A stretch of DNA of 64,000 nt from Bacteroidia bacterium (GTDB taxonomy: Bacteria > Bacteroidota > Bacteroidia > Flavobacteriales > Flavobacteriaceae). Each line of letters begins with the position of its first letter. Positions within the stretch are counted from its first letter, which is position 1. The stretch covers positions 682,001-746,000 of the forward strand of contig JAUIDI010000001.1 in assembly GCA_030428705.1 (NCBI GenBank). Reading direction: 5' to 3'. The translations under genes and the position numbers were made by a program. The notes beneath the pieces are model-generated. The model did no database searches. It was not told the DNA's origin and worked only from the letters and a program-made list of their open reading frames with translations. Shown here piece by piece: positions 18,192 to 26,404 of this stretch.

Positions 18192-19873
18192 AACCCTACG
18201 GCCGTATCGTCCCCGCGTTTATCGGCACCCCCTTCAAGTCGCCTATCGGGCAAGACCCGAATGGCATCGACCTTGCCGATGATCGGTGTTCTATCCTGAT
18301 TGATGATATATCCTTTTGATTCCAGTTCCGATTTGAGGGTTTCCGGGAAGCCATCAGGTTCGAAAATGACCATATCGGGAAGCCATTGATGGTGAAAACG
18401 GGGTGCATTGACCGCATCTTGCATGCTCATATTGAATTCATAGGTGTTCAAGATGGTTTGTGCCACCGCGGTTATGATGGTCGAACCCCCAGGCGTGCCC
18501 ACGACCATATATAGTTGTCCATCTTGTTCTACGATGGTCGGGGTCATGCTGCTGAGCATTCTTTTCTCCGGTGCGATGCTGTTCGCTTCGGCCCCGATGA
18601 GTCCGAACATATTGGGCACTCCCGGTTTGGCGCTAAAATCGTCCATTTCATTGTTCAAAAAGAAACCCAGTTCATCGCTATAGAGTTTAGAGCCGTACGC
18701 ACCGTTCAAGGTGGTGGTCACCGAAACCGCATTCCCTTCGGCATCGACGATGGAGTAGTGGGTCGTTTCCATACTTTCGATGACCTCTATGTCACCGTGT
18801 TGCACATCTTCGGATTTTGTAGCGGCCTCGAACGAAAAGTTTTCCATGCGTTCCTTCAAATAGGAGGAGCTTAAAAGCACATCCAACGGAATTTCAACAA
18901 AATCGGGATCTCCCAAGAAGTAGTTCCTATCGGCATAGGCCCTTCGGGATGCCTCGGTAAACAATTGGACCGTTTTAGTTGAATTATGCCCAAATTTGGA
19001 GATGTCATAGGGTTCGATCATCTTAAAGATCTGATTGATCGTCACCCCGCCGCTGCTTGGGGGACTCATCGAGATGATGCGAAGGTCCTTATAGGTAAAT
19101 ATGATGGGCTGCCTCCATTTGGCCTCATATTTTTTCAAATCCTCCTCGGTGATGTATCCTCCTTTTTCCTGAATGAATTTGGCCAGGGTCTTGGCCGTTT
19201 CCCCTTTGTAAAATCCGTCGCGGCCGTTTTCGGCAATCCTTTTCAGGGTATTTGCGAGTACCGGGTATTTGATGGTGTCACCGGCCTTACAGCCTATTGG
19301 AAAACTGGTAATTCCGCCATTGGTCTCTAGAATGGACTCCTTGACATTTTCGAAACGATCGGCCTGTTTCTGGGTCACGACCACCCCTTTTTCGGCAAGG
19401 GCGATTACCGGGGCCAAAATTTCCTCCCAAGGCAAGGAGCCGAACTTTTGATGTACTTCGAAAATACCGGCTACGGTCCCCGGTACGCCGACGGAAGTCG
19501 CCCCTTGGGTGCTCATTCCGGGAATGACATTCCCCACGGAATCGAGGTACATATCCTTATGCGCAGCCAATGGTGCTTTTTCCCTGTAGTCAATTCCGCC
19601 TACGTCGCCATCAGCCCTCCGGTAGACCATAAATCCGCCACCACCCAAATTTCCCGCAAAAGGATAGGCGACCGCAAGCGCCAATTCCGTCGCCACCATG
19701 GCATCGAAGGCATTGCCACCCTTTTCAAGAATATCGGATCCGATTTTCGATGCCTCGACCCTTGCCGAGACGACCATTGCCTTTTCCGTGACCAGCCCAG
19801 TGGGTGCTGCGGGTTGTTTTTTACAATTGATAAAAAGGATCAGCGAAAGGGCAACGAAAAAAAGTTTCTTCAT
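18188..19873 (-). CDS. ggt: Gamma-glutamyltranspeptidase, lipoprotein
   Basis: 561 residues with a lipoprotein signal (MKKLFFVALSLILFINCKK, Cys near 17), so the enzyme is probably anchored in the cell envelope. The Ntn-hydrolase features are present: autoproteolytic Thr in METTHYSIVDAEGNAVS (about residue 370), the oxyanion and substrate segments GNLGGGGFMVYR and YRAPLA-like REKAPLAAHKDMY near the N-terminus, SSMTPTIV and GTPGGSTIITAV in the small subunit. It cleaves gamma-glutamyl bonds in glutathione and similar peptides, releasing glutamate. The start codon overlaps the stop of the upstream AcpH-like gene by four bases, so the two are coupled. Confidence 0.94.
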   Translation of the reverse strand: MKKLFFVALSLILFINCKKQPAAPTGLVTEKAMVVSARVEASKIGSDILEKGGNAFDAMVATELALAVAYPFAGNLGGGGFMVYRRADGDVGGIDYREKAPLAAHKDMYLDSVGNVIPGMSTQGATSVGVPGTVAGIFEVHQKFGSLPWEEILAPVIALAEKGVVVTQKQADRFENVKESILETNGGITSFPIGCKAGDTIKYPVLANTLKRIAENGRDGFYKGETAKTLAKFIQEKGGYITEEDLKKYEAKWRQPIIFTYKDLRIISMSPPSSGGVTINQIFKMIEPYDISKFGHNSTKTVQLFTEASRRAYADRNYFLGDPDFVEIPLDVLLSSSYLKERMENFSFEAATKSEDVQHGDIEVIESMETTHYSIVDAEGNAVSVTTTLNGAYGSKLYSDELGFFLNNEMDDFSAKPGVPNMFGLIGAEANSIAPEKRMLSSMTPTIVEQDGQLYMVVGTPGGSTIITAVAQTILNTYEFNMSMQDAVNAPRFHHQWLPDMVIFEPDGFPETLKSELESKGYIINQDRTPIIGKVDAIRVLPDRRLEGGADKRGDDTAVGF

Positions 19874-20460
19874 AGGGATATGTATTTCTGCTTCGAAAAG
19901 ATAATCAATTCGTCAAAAAAGGAAGTGAACTCGGCTTCGAACGCGTCGTAATGCTCTTCGAGATCAAGAATGGCAAAATTCATTTTCGATTTGTTCTGGG
20001 TCCTGCGGTTCATTCCGTTCAGAACCTTGCCGATTCCCTCCATTTTTGAATAATTATAAATCCAGTTATCGGCGATCATGTAGGGCATCATTCGTTTTAC
20101 GCCTTGGGGAAGAATGGCATAGTTATCCTCCAAAAGGTCATAAAAATCCTCAACGAAAACATCTAGTGGGGTGTTCGAATAGGTATTCCAGTTCTTGGCC
20201 AGAAAGTGATCGTAAAAGATGTCTACGATAACACGGCTGTAATGACTGTAATTTTTATGCAACCTTTTGCTGCTTTTTTTGGGAATGTCATGGGCATCGG
20301 TGTACGTGTCGATATCCCGATGCAAAAGAATGCCTTTTTGTACCCGTTCGGGCAAGTGTTTGTATTTGTTGCCCCGAATACTATCGGCGATAAAATTGCC
20401 AAGGGTCACTTCGTCGTCGCTAAAAGAAAGATAGATATGGGCCAAAAAATTCATCGTCAT
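19870..20460 (-). CDS. AcpH-like acyl carrier protein phosphodiesterase
   Basis: 196 residues starting MTMNFLAHIYLSFSDDEVTLGNFIADSIRG, the typical N-terminus of the AcpH family. Conserved histidines and aspartates follow (LLHRDIDTYTDAH, YDHFLAKNW). AcpH removes the 4'-phosphopantetheine arm from acyl carrier protein. Members in Bacteroidota are assigned by similarity only. The gene is first in the two-gene unit with ggt and divergent from glmM. Confidence 0.87.
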   Translation of the reverse strand: MTMNFLAHIYLSFSDDEVTLGNFIADSIRGNKYKHLPERVQKGILLHRDIDTYTDAHDIPKKSSKRLHKNYSHYSRVIVDIFYDHFLAKNWNTYSNTPLDVFVEDFYDLLEDNYAILPQGVKRMMPYMIADNWIYNYSKMEGIGKVLNGMNRRTQNKSKMNFAILDLEEHYDAFEAEFTSFFDELIIFSKQKYISL

Positions 20461-20500
20461 AATTTACAAAGAACCCGACTAGGTTTCTATCGCAACAACT

Positions 20501-20508
20501 TATATTTG
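20501..20508 (+). promoter_or_regulatory. -7 box of glmM
   Basis: TATATTTG matches TAnnTTTG exactly, 19 bases before the glmM ATG. No convincing -33 TTTG is seen at the right distance. Confidence 0.5.
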
Positions 20509-20527
20509 CACAAACTTTATAAACACC

Positions 20528-21919
20528 ATGACCTTAATCAAATCAATATCCGGTATACGCGGCACCATAGGGGGCGGACCCGGAGACAACCTGACCCCGA
20601 TCGACGCGGTCAAATTTGCCGCCGCTTATGGCGTGTGGCTCAAAGACCATTCGCAAAAAAGCGACTTAAAAGTTGTCATCGGCCGTGATGCCCGATTATC
20701 GGGAGAGATGATCCAGAATTTGGTGGTATCTACCTTGGTCGGATTGGGAATCGATGTTGTCGATCTTGACCTTTCGACCACGCCGACCGTTGAAATCGCG
20801 GTGCCTTTGGAAAATGCCGATGGTGGCATTATTTTGACCGCAAGCCATAACCCCAAACAGTGGAACGCCTTAAAACTCCTGAACGAAAAAGGGGAGTTTT
20901 TGGATGCCGTTCAAGGGGCCAAAATATTGGAGATTGCCGAAAAAGAGGATTTTAACTTCAGCGAGGTCGATGATCTGGGCACCATAACAGAGAACGATGC
21001 CTATATCGACATTCATATCGACGAAGTATTGAACCTGCCGTTGGTGGATGCGGATACCATTAGAAAGGCCGGTTTTAAGGTAGTAGTAGACGGTGTGAAT
21101 TCCACCGGAGGTATTGCGATACCCAAACTTTTGGAGGCATTGGGCGTGGAAGTAATCAAATTGTATTGCGACCCGACGGGGCATTTTCCGCACAATCCGG
21201 AGCCGTTAAAAGAACATTTGAGCGACATTTGCGATTTGGTCGTCAAGGAAAAGGCCGATTTTGGTATTGTGGTGGATCCCGATGTGGACCGTCTCGCCTT
21301 TATCAGCAACGATGGCGAAATGTTCGGAGAAGAATATACCTTGGTCGCCTGCGCCGATTACGTACTTGGTAAAACGAAGGGAAATACGGTCTCGAACCTA
21401 TCCTCTTCAAGAGCGTTACGTGATATTACCGAAAAACACGGAGGAACTTATGAGGCCGCGGCCGTGGGCGAGGTGAACGTGGTCACCAAAATGAAAGCCA
21501 ACAACGCGATTATCGGTGGCGAAGGCAACGGAGGCATCATTTACCCTGAAAGTCACTATGGTCGTGATTCTTTGGTCGGTACGGCCCTGTTCTTAATGCT
21601 TATGGCAGAAAGGGGAGGAACGGTCGCCGAACTTCGGGGCAGCTACCCTGCCTATTTTATGGGGAAGAAAAAAATTCAGTTGACACCCGAATTGGATGTG
21701 GACGGAATTCTAAAGGCCATGGCCGAAAAATATAAAAACGAGGATATTTCGACCATTGATGGTGTAAAAATTGATTTTCCCGAAAACTGGGTACACCTAC
21801 GAAAATCGAATACCGAACCTATCATACGTATTTATACCGAGGCCAAAAGTCAAAATGAGGCCGATGAATTGGGCGATCGAATCATTGCCGAGATCAAGGA
21901 AGTTGCGGGGTTGGGGTAG
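20528..21919 (+). CDS. glmM: Phosphoglucosamine mutase
   Basis: 463 residues of the alpha-D-phosphohexomutase superfamily: N-terminal SGIRGTIGG, active-site serine in TASHNP (S106), metal loop DPDVDRLAF (about 250), sugar-binding EGNGG (GGEGNGGIIYPESHYGRD) and the C-terminal phosphate-binding RKSNTEPIIRIYTEA. It interconverts glucosamine 6-phosphate and glucosamine 1-phosphate for UDP-GlcNAc and thus peptidoglycan and lipid A. Phosphomannomutase activity is an alternative, as the families are hard to separate in Bacteroidota. Confidence 0.85.
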   Translation: MTLIKSISGIRGTIGGGPGDNLTPIDAVKFAAAYGVWLKDHSQKSDLKVVIGRDARLSGEMIQNLVVSTLVGLGIDVVDLDLSTTPTVEIAVPLENADGGIILTASHNPKQWNALKLLNEKGEFLDAVQGAKILEIAEKEDFNFSEVDDLGTITENDAYIDIHIDEVLNLPLVDADTIRKAGFKVVVDGVNSTGGIAIPKLLEALGVEVIKLYCDPTGHFPHNPEPLKEHLSDICDLVVKEKADFGIVVDPDVDRLAFISNDGEMFGEEYTLVACADYVLGKTKGNTVSNLSSSRALRDITEKHGGTYEAAAVGEVNVVTKMKANNAIIGGEGNGGIIYPESHYGRDSLVGTALFLMLMAERGGTVAELRGSYPAYFMGKKKIQLTPELDVDGILKAMAEKYKNEDISTIDGVKIDFPENWVHLRKSNTEPIIRIYTEAKSQNEADELGDRIIAEIKEVAGLG

Positions 21920-21946
21920 TAGTAGCACCGTGTATAGCGGACAGTT

Positions 21947-22999
21947 TTATTCGCTGAATTCTAGATACATATCAAAAAAAGGCAGCATATCATTCAGTGC
22001 GCGACCATCGTCTGTCCACAATTTATTTCCGTGTGTTCCAATGTATTCTTCTGCATAATGGTCGATACCTAGGTTTTCTAATTTCTTACTAAAGAATTCA
22101 CAAGTTACAGGTATCAAATCGTGTTCTTCATTTCTTCCCCAATCCAATTTTAGAGCTTTAAGTTTCTTCAAATTCCCCATATAATCGTCTACCATTCCAA
22201 TTGCGGATTTTTGTTGCCAGATTTCTAAGATTTTATGATTGATAACAATTTCATCATTAATGTATTCATAAGGAAAATCTGCAAAATATGGTGGATTATC
22301 AAGATTAGGCGAATATGCCCTACCCATAGCTACTATCACATTTGCTTCAAATTCATTCCATCCCGTAACAACTTGTTTAGGTGTTATTTCATTAATTCTT
22401 CTATAGGCCAAACCATGTATTCCCAAGTTCTCCGTTATTCCTAGAGTAGCTGGTGACAAAGCATAGACAGTTGAAAACACATCAGGAAACAACATACCCA
22501 TTTTAATGGCGCCTTGTCCCCCCATAGAGTGTCCGGCAACTCCTCGACTATCTTTATTTGGTATGGTCCTAAAATTTTTGTCGATATATGCTACGAGATC
22601 TTTTCCTGTAAAATCGGCCCATTTACCGGTCAATTCCGAATTCGTATACCAACTTCCTCTATATAATGTATATTGGTCAGGCATCACAACAATGACCGGT
22701 TTTATCTTTTTGAGTGCAATGGCCTTATCCAGTAGTTTGTCAAATTTATCGTCTGAAATCATTAGGCTATCACTCCAGGTAAAACCATGTAAATAATAGA
22801 TTACGGGATATCTTTCTACGCTTTCATCATACCCGGGAGGGAGATAGATTGTCAATCTACGGGTCGGATTTTCTCCACCAGGATTTTCCAATAACTCGGA
22901 ATATAGTTTTTTTACTACTACTTTTCCCTCTGGAAATTGTGCTATGCCAAGATTTGTAACTAACAGGACGCCAAAAAATAACAGGATTAAGTTTTTCAT
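21947..22999 (-). CDS. Secreted esterase, alpha/beta hydrolase (esterase D/feruloyl esterase-like)
   Basis: 350 residues with a signal peptide (MKNLILLFFGVLLVTNLGIAQ). The alpha/beta-hydrolase core shows LPPGYDES, PVIYYLHGF near 65-73 and the nucleophile elbow GHSMGG (S158). Later candidates are an Asp near 270 and the His of EEHDLIPVT. This matches putative esterases of the S-formylglutathione hydrolase/feruloyl esterase group that act on esterified sugars or small esters in the periplasm. Base composition is visibly more AT-rich than the flanking genes, which hints at recent acquisition. It is followed upstream by a 525-base region carrying intergenic repeats. Confidence 0.85.
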   Translation of the reverse strand: MKNLILLFFGVLLVTNLGIAQFPEGKVVVKKLYSELLENPGGENPTRRLTIYLPPGYDESVERYPVIYYLHGFTWSDSLMISDDKFDKLLDKAIALKKIKPVIVVMPDQYTLYRGSWYTNSELTGKWADFTGKDLVAYIDKNFRTIPNKDSRGVAGHSMGGQGAIKMGMLFPDVFSTVYALSPATLGITENLGIHGLAYRRINEITPKQVVTGWNEFEANVIVAMGRAYSPNLDNPPYFADFPYEYINDEIVINHKILEIWQQKSAIGMVDDYMGNLKKLKALKLDWGRNEEHDLIPVTCEFFSKKLENLGIDHYAEEYIGTHGNKLWTDDGRALNDMLPFFDMYLEFSE

Positions 23000-23189
23000 A
23001 TGACTTCGTTTAAACTAGAGTGTTCGTATTATGATATGTGCTACTAGTATCCCTATTAATTGAGAAGGGATACGATCGTTCGATGAAATAATCGGGGGAG
23101 GTTAGTGCCTTGCTGCACTTAAATGTAGGGAATTCTTTGTTTAAAAATTACGTAAAAGCGTACTATTGAAAATTTTAGGAGTTTTTTGA

Positions 23190-23522
23190 ACATCCCCCTT
23201 GTTCTGCGAAGCAGAACTTTCCCCCTTCAAAGGGGGATTTGATTGCCCCCTTGAGGGGACGACGGAACGTAGTGGAGTAGGGGTGTTATTATTTTACGTA
23301 ATACCATATCCTCTCGGCTGTGCATCTTCCTTGTTCACAAGACATCCCCCGTCCTTCGGACACCCCCTTCAAAGGGGGAATTTCATCGCGCAAAATTGTC
23401 CATTCGAAGGGACAGCCCCGAGTATTCGGGGCAGGGATGTGATTTGACACGAATGCTCTCACTGCGTAAATACATCCCCCGCCGCCAATGCTACATCTCG
23501 TCCCCTTCAAAGGGGATTTAAA
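23190..23522. repeat. Mosaic palindromic intergenic repeat, three units
   Basis: Three related units start with ACATCCCCC at about 23190, 23342 and 23472. Each contains the palindrome CCCC(C)TTCAAAGG(G)GG (23221-23236, 23364-23379, 23502-23515). The first two end in a short gCGTAA-like motif before the next unit. Internal hairpins include GTTCTGC/GCAGAAC (23201-23217), GTCC/GGAC (23351-23361) and GCCCCGA/TCGGGGC (23415-23432). No believable reading frame is present. The bases 23000-23189 hold no feature that I can see. Confidence 0.8.
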
Positions 23523-23525
23523 AAC

Positions 23526-24521
23526 CTATATTGGAGCCTTGTGTTCTTGCAAATAGGCATTGCGTACCAGTTTGGCCGTCTTATGGTCGCCGGTATGGCT
23601 CCACCCGGGAGGCATTACGATGTACCGGAGTTTGTTCATAAGTCCGGGTGCGTTCCAAACATCCTTTACCAACGCGACGATTTCACCAAAGTAAACATCC
23701 AAAAAATTACCCGAATTCATTTCACGGGTAATTCCGTATTCGATTTGTACGTTTCGGTCTTCATCTTGATAGGTTTTAAAAACCTTGTCCCAGATATTCA
23801 ATAGGTTACAGAAGTTGGTATCCATGTACAATGGGTTTCGCGCATGGTGTACCCGATGATGCGAAGGTGTCAATATGATTTTGTTGAGAAAGCCCATCCT
23901 TCCATCTTTCATGAGATTTTCCCCGACATGTATGAAAGCCCCCCATGTGCCATCGATGAACATGATCAAGAACAACATTTCGGGCTGTACGCCCAATAGT
24001 ATGCAGATCGTAGTGCGAATGGCATCGGCATAGGGCGCCTCTAGAAAAAAGTGGGCATGCGTGACCGATAAATTCATATCCTCCGGCGCATGATGCGTGG
24101 AATGCAGGCACCAGAACAACCGTACCTTATGTCCCCAATAATGGTAGAGAAAATGCCCGAATTCCCAGATGATATACCCATAAATAAACCAATACCAGGT
24201 CAAACTGGTCTGAAAAGGAGCTATCGGCTGTAATAGGCCTATGATATAAGTAACCATCGCAATCGCGATAAACCGACCCACAAACCGATTGAATAGGTAT
24301 ATCAAGAAATTGATTTTATAAACCTTGGCTTGAGGTTTTTTGTAGACAAAACCCAAAATCAGTTCTAGTAACAAGAGCAAGGGAATGATCGGATAGATCA
24401 ATGTGACGATGCCATCATAGGTCCTGAAGGCGCTATAGTCGCCCGACCTCAATATTTCCCATGCTTGGGATATTCCCAGAAAGCCAATGATTTCGTTATA
24501 GAGTGTTTCGAGTATTTCCAT
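23526..24521 (-). CDS. Sterol desaturase/fatty acid hydroxylase family protein
   Basis: 331-residue membrane protein with the eight-histidine di-iron motifs: HFLYHYWGH (about 126-134), HSTHH (about 143-147) and HHRVHH (about 219-224), interleaved with hydrophobic segments near 47-67, 83-103, 110-125 and 165-190. The family hydroxylates or desaturates lipid substrates at the membrane using O2. The natural substrate in flavobacteria is unknown. The gene stands alone, with a repeat unit directly after its stop codon that may act as a transcription end. Confidence 0.88.
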   Translation of the reverse strand: MEILETLYNEIIGFLGISQAWEILRSGDYSAFRTYDGIVTLIYPIIPLLLLLELILGFVYKKPQAKVYKINFLIYLFNRFVGRFIAIAMVTYIIGLLQPIAPFQTSLTWYWFIYGYIIWEFGHFLYHYWGHKVRLFWCLHSTHHAPEDMNLSVTHAHFFLEAPYADAIRTTICILLGVQPEMLFLIMFIDGTWGAFIHVGENLMKDGRMGFLNKIILTPSHHRVHHARNPLYMDTNFCNLLNIWDKVFKTYQDEDRNVQIEYGITREMNSGNFLDVYFGEIVALVKDVWNAPGLMNKLRYIVMPPGWSHTGDHKTAKLVRNAYLQEHKAPI

Positions 24522-24639
24522 TTAGTTTGATCGTTGGTGTTGGTATTCGAAAATATATTTCCTTAAAATTAAAAAGAAAAGAATTCGATAAATGACATGT
24601 TTAAACAAATGGAAAGTGTGGCAAAGTAACAGCTGGCAA

Positions 24640-25527
24640 TTATTTAAATGTTTCCGGTACTTTGTCACGGTGCTTCCAACGTTTGTGCGTCCATAGGTAA
24701 TGCTCAGGGCGTTCCCGTATCTGCTGTTCGGTAAGGGAGATGAACTTTTTGGTTATTTCGTAGGGTTCGGTTTCTTTGCCCGATAACGTTATGGGAATAA
24801 ACTCGGCCTGATAATACCCCCTTTTGACTTTCGATACCTTTAGAAAAACTACGGCGAGGTCGAGTTTTCGTGCCAGGGTTTCCGTTCCGATATAAATCGG
24901 TACGGTAACACCCATGAATTTATCCCAATAATGGGCGTGTTCAACCATCGGCGATTGGTCGCTGACCATGCCGTAGATACCTTTAGTACCATTTTTTTCG
25001 TTTCTTATAACCGTTTTGACCGTTTCGTGTGTGGTTATAAGGGTCGTATTCCATCTTGAGCGGAGCTTTTTGGCCAATTTGTCGAAATACTTGTTCGCTA
25101 TTTTTTGATAGACGGCGTACCCCTTACTTTTTATATAAAGGTTTAGGCTAACGTTCCACTCCCAGTTGGCATAATGCGAGCAGGGTATCAAAATACTCTT
25201 TTGTTTTTCAATTTTTTGAATGAGGTCGACATTGATTATACGGTATCTTTTTTTGACCTCTTCTTTTGAAAGGTTCATAGTCTTGACCATTTCCAAGAAC
25301 ATATCGCACATGTGCTTGTAGAACTTTTTTTCTATGGTCTTAAGCTCGGTTTCCGATTTCTCAGGAAATGCCAGCTTAAGATTTTGTCCCACGACATTCC
25401 TTCGGTATCCGAAAACACGATAGACCAGAAAATAGACGACGTCGGAGAAGCCGTAGAAAAGGTTGTGGGGCAATATGGAAATACACCAGATAATGGGGTA
25501 CACCAAGATAAAAACGAAGAGCTGCAT
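24640..25527 (-). CDS. Lipid A biosynthesis-type lysophospholipid acyltransferase
   Basis: 296 residues from ATG 25525-25527. The longer frame to 25764 is rejected: it crosses the promoter palindrome and runs antisense to the rhomboid gene. Features of the HtrB/MsbB (LpxL-like) family: N-terminal membrane segment (about 1-25), CSHYANWEW with the catalytic HX4E (about 117-122), and the acceptor block MVSDQSPMVEHAHYWDKFMGVTVPIY. The enzyme would add an acyl chain to lipid A or another glycolipid at the inner membrane. It ends in HYLWTHKRWKHRDKVPE, a family-typical tail. Confidence 0.92.
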   Translation of the reverse strand: MQLFVFILVYPIIWCISILPHNLFYGFSDVVYFLVYRVFGYRRNVVGQNLKLAFPEKSETELKTIEKKFYKHMCDMFLEMVKTMNLSKEEVKKRYRIINVDLIQKIEKQKSILIPCSHYANWEWNVSLNLYIKSKGYAVYQKIANKYFDKLAKKLRSRWNTTLITTHETVKTVIRNEKNGTKGIYGMVSDQSPMVEHAHYWDKFMGVTVPIYIGTETLARKLDLAVVFLKVSKVKRGYYQAEFIPITLSGKETEPYEITKKFISLTEQQIRERPEHYLWTHKRWKHRDKVPETFK

Positions 25528-25546
25528 GCAATGGCTTGTCAAAGTG

Positions 25547-25564
25547 CAAATATAGCTATATTTG
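25547..25564. promoter_or_regulatory. Symmetric divergent promoter: two -7 boxes in one palindrome
   Basis: CAAATATAGCTATATTTG is a perfect 18-base palindrome. Each half is a -7 box TATATTTG, one reading right towards the rhomboid gene (box 25557-25564) and one reading left towards the acyltransferase gene (25547-25554). A TTG at 25536-25538 gives a -33 element 18 bases before the right-hand box. Leaders are about 20 bases in both directions. Confidence 0.65.
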
Positions 25565-25587
25565 GTGCTAAATTCATCCGACCGAAT

Positions 25588-26238
25588 ATGTACAATCTCC
25601 ATATAGTGACCATTGCCATTATTGCCGCCAATGTGCTGGTATCTATGAAAGGGTTCAATGATGCCGCTTTTTTCGAACGCTATAAATTCGGAATTGGACC
25701 CATAAAAGCAGGCCAGAAGGATCGTATGATCACCTCGGGATTTCTTCATGTCGATTTTACCCATCTGCTATTCAACATGATTACGCTCTATTTTTTTGCC
25801 GATAGGGTCATCAATTGGTTCGGGGCCGGCAAATTTCTTATCATCTATTTTGTCAGTCTGGTGGCCGGAAGCCTATTGGCTCTGTTCTTTCATAAAGATG
25901 AACCCTATTATAGCGCGGTCGGGGCCAGCGGGGCCGTAACGGGTATTTTATATGCGGCCATTTTGTTGGACCCGAATATGAGTCTTGCTTTTATGTTCAT
26001 TCCTATTCCCATACCGGCCTATGTATTGGGTATTGGGTATTTGCTGTATTCCATCTACGGAATGAAGAATAGATTGGGCAATATAGGCCACACGGCCCAT
26101 TTCGGCGGAGCAATTGGAGGTTTCGCAACGACCTTGCTTTTTGCCCCCAATCTTTTGTTTACCGAAACCTTGATGGTAATACTATTGGCCATACCGATAG
26201 TGATTCTTTTCGTGCTGGAAAAGATGGGGAAGATTTAG
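25588..26238 (+). CDS. Rhomboid family intramembrane serine protease
   Basis: 216 residues from ATG 25588; ATG 25531 and the further extension to 25312 lie upstream of the promoter and are rejected. Six hydrophobic helices are visible. The catalytic pair is S114 in VGASGAVTGI and H171 in HTAHFGGAIGG, with the conserved HLLFNM segment near 55-60 in the L1/TM2 region. Rhomboids cleave transmembrane helices of their substrates inside the inner membrane. Substrates cannot be predicted here. Confidence 0.92.
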   Translation: MYNLHIVTIAIIAANVLVSMKGFNDAAFFERYKFGIGPIKAGQKDRMITSGFLHVDFTHLLFNMITLYFFADRVINWFGAGKFLIIYFVSLVAGSLLALFFHKDEPYYSAVGASGAVTGILYAAILLDPNMSLAFMFIPIPIPAYVLGIGYLLYSIYGMKNRLGNIGHTAHFGGAIGGFATTLLFAPNLLFTETLMVILLAIPIVILFVLEKMGKI

Positions 26239-26352
26239 ATCTTCTTCCTGTGTTTTACTAATATTCCCATGAATTTGGCATGTATCGTAAATGTCAAGCC
26301 CCAATTTTAATGTATTTCATCGAAAATTAGCTAGGAAAATATAACTTCTCGG

Positions 26353-26360
26353 TAATTTTG
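26353..26360 (+). promoter_or_regulatory. -7 box of the propeller lipoprotein gene
   Basis: TAATTTTG matches TAnnTTTG exactly, 45 bases before the ATG at 26405. A clear -33 TTTG is not present. Confidence 0.45.
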
Positions 26361-26404
26361 CCGTTACGTTAGAACCCAAATCTAACTGGTAAACCTACTT
26401 AACG

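Noticed and set aside
19448-19951. 167-codon plus-strand frame
   Set aside because: It is antisense to ggt and the AcpH-like gene with no recognisable motif.
23199-23447. 82-codon open frame
   Set aside because: It lies wholly inside the palindromic repeat patch and translates repeat sequence in low-complexity Pro/Ser/Cys-rich form; no start signal or homology-like motif.
25312-25587. N-terminal extension of the rhomboid gene
   Set aside because: It runs antisense to the acyltransferase coding region and spans the promoter palindrome; ATG 25588 begins a normal membrane protein.
25528-25764. N-terminal extension of the acyltransferase gene
   Set aside because: It is antisense to the rhomboid coding sequence and lies upstream of the promoter; the family starts at the membrane segment from 25527.
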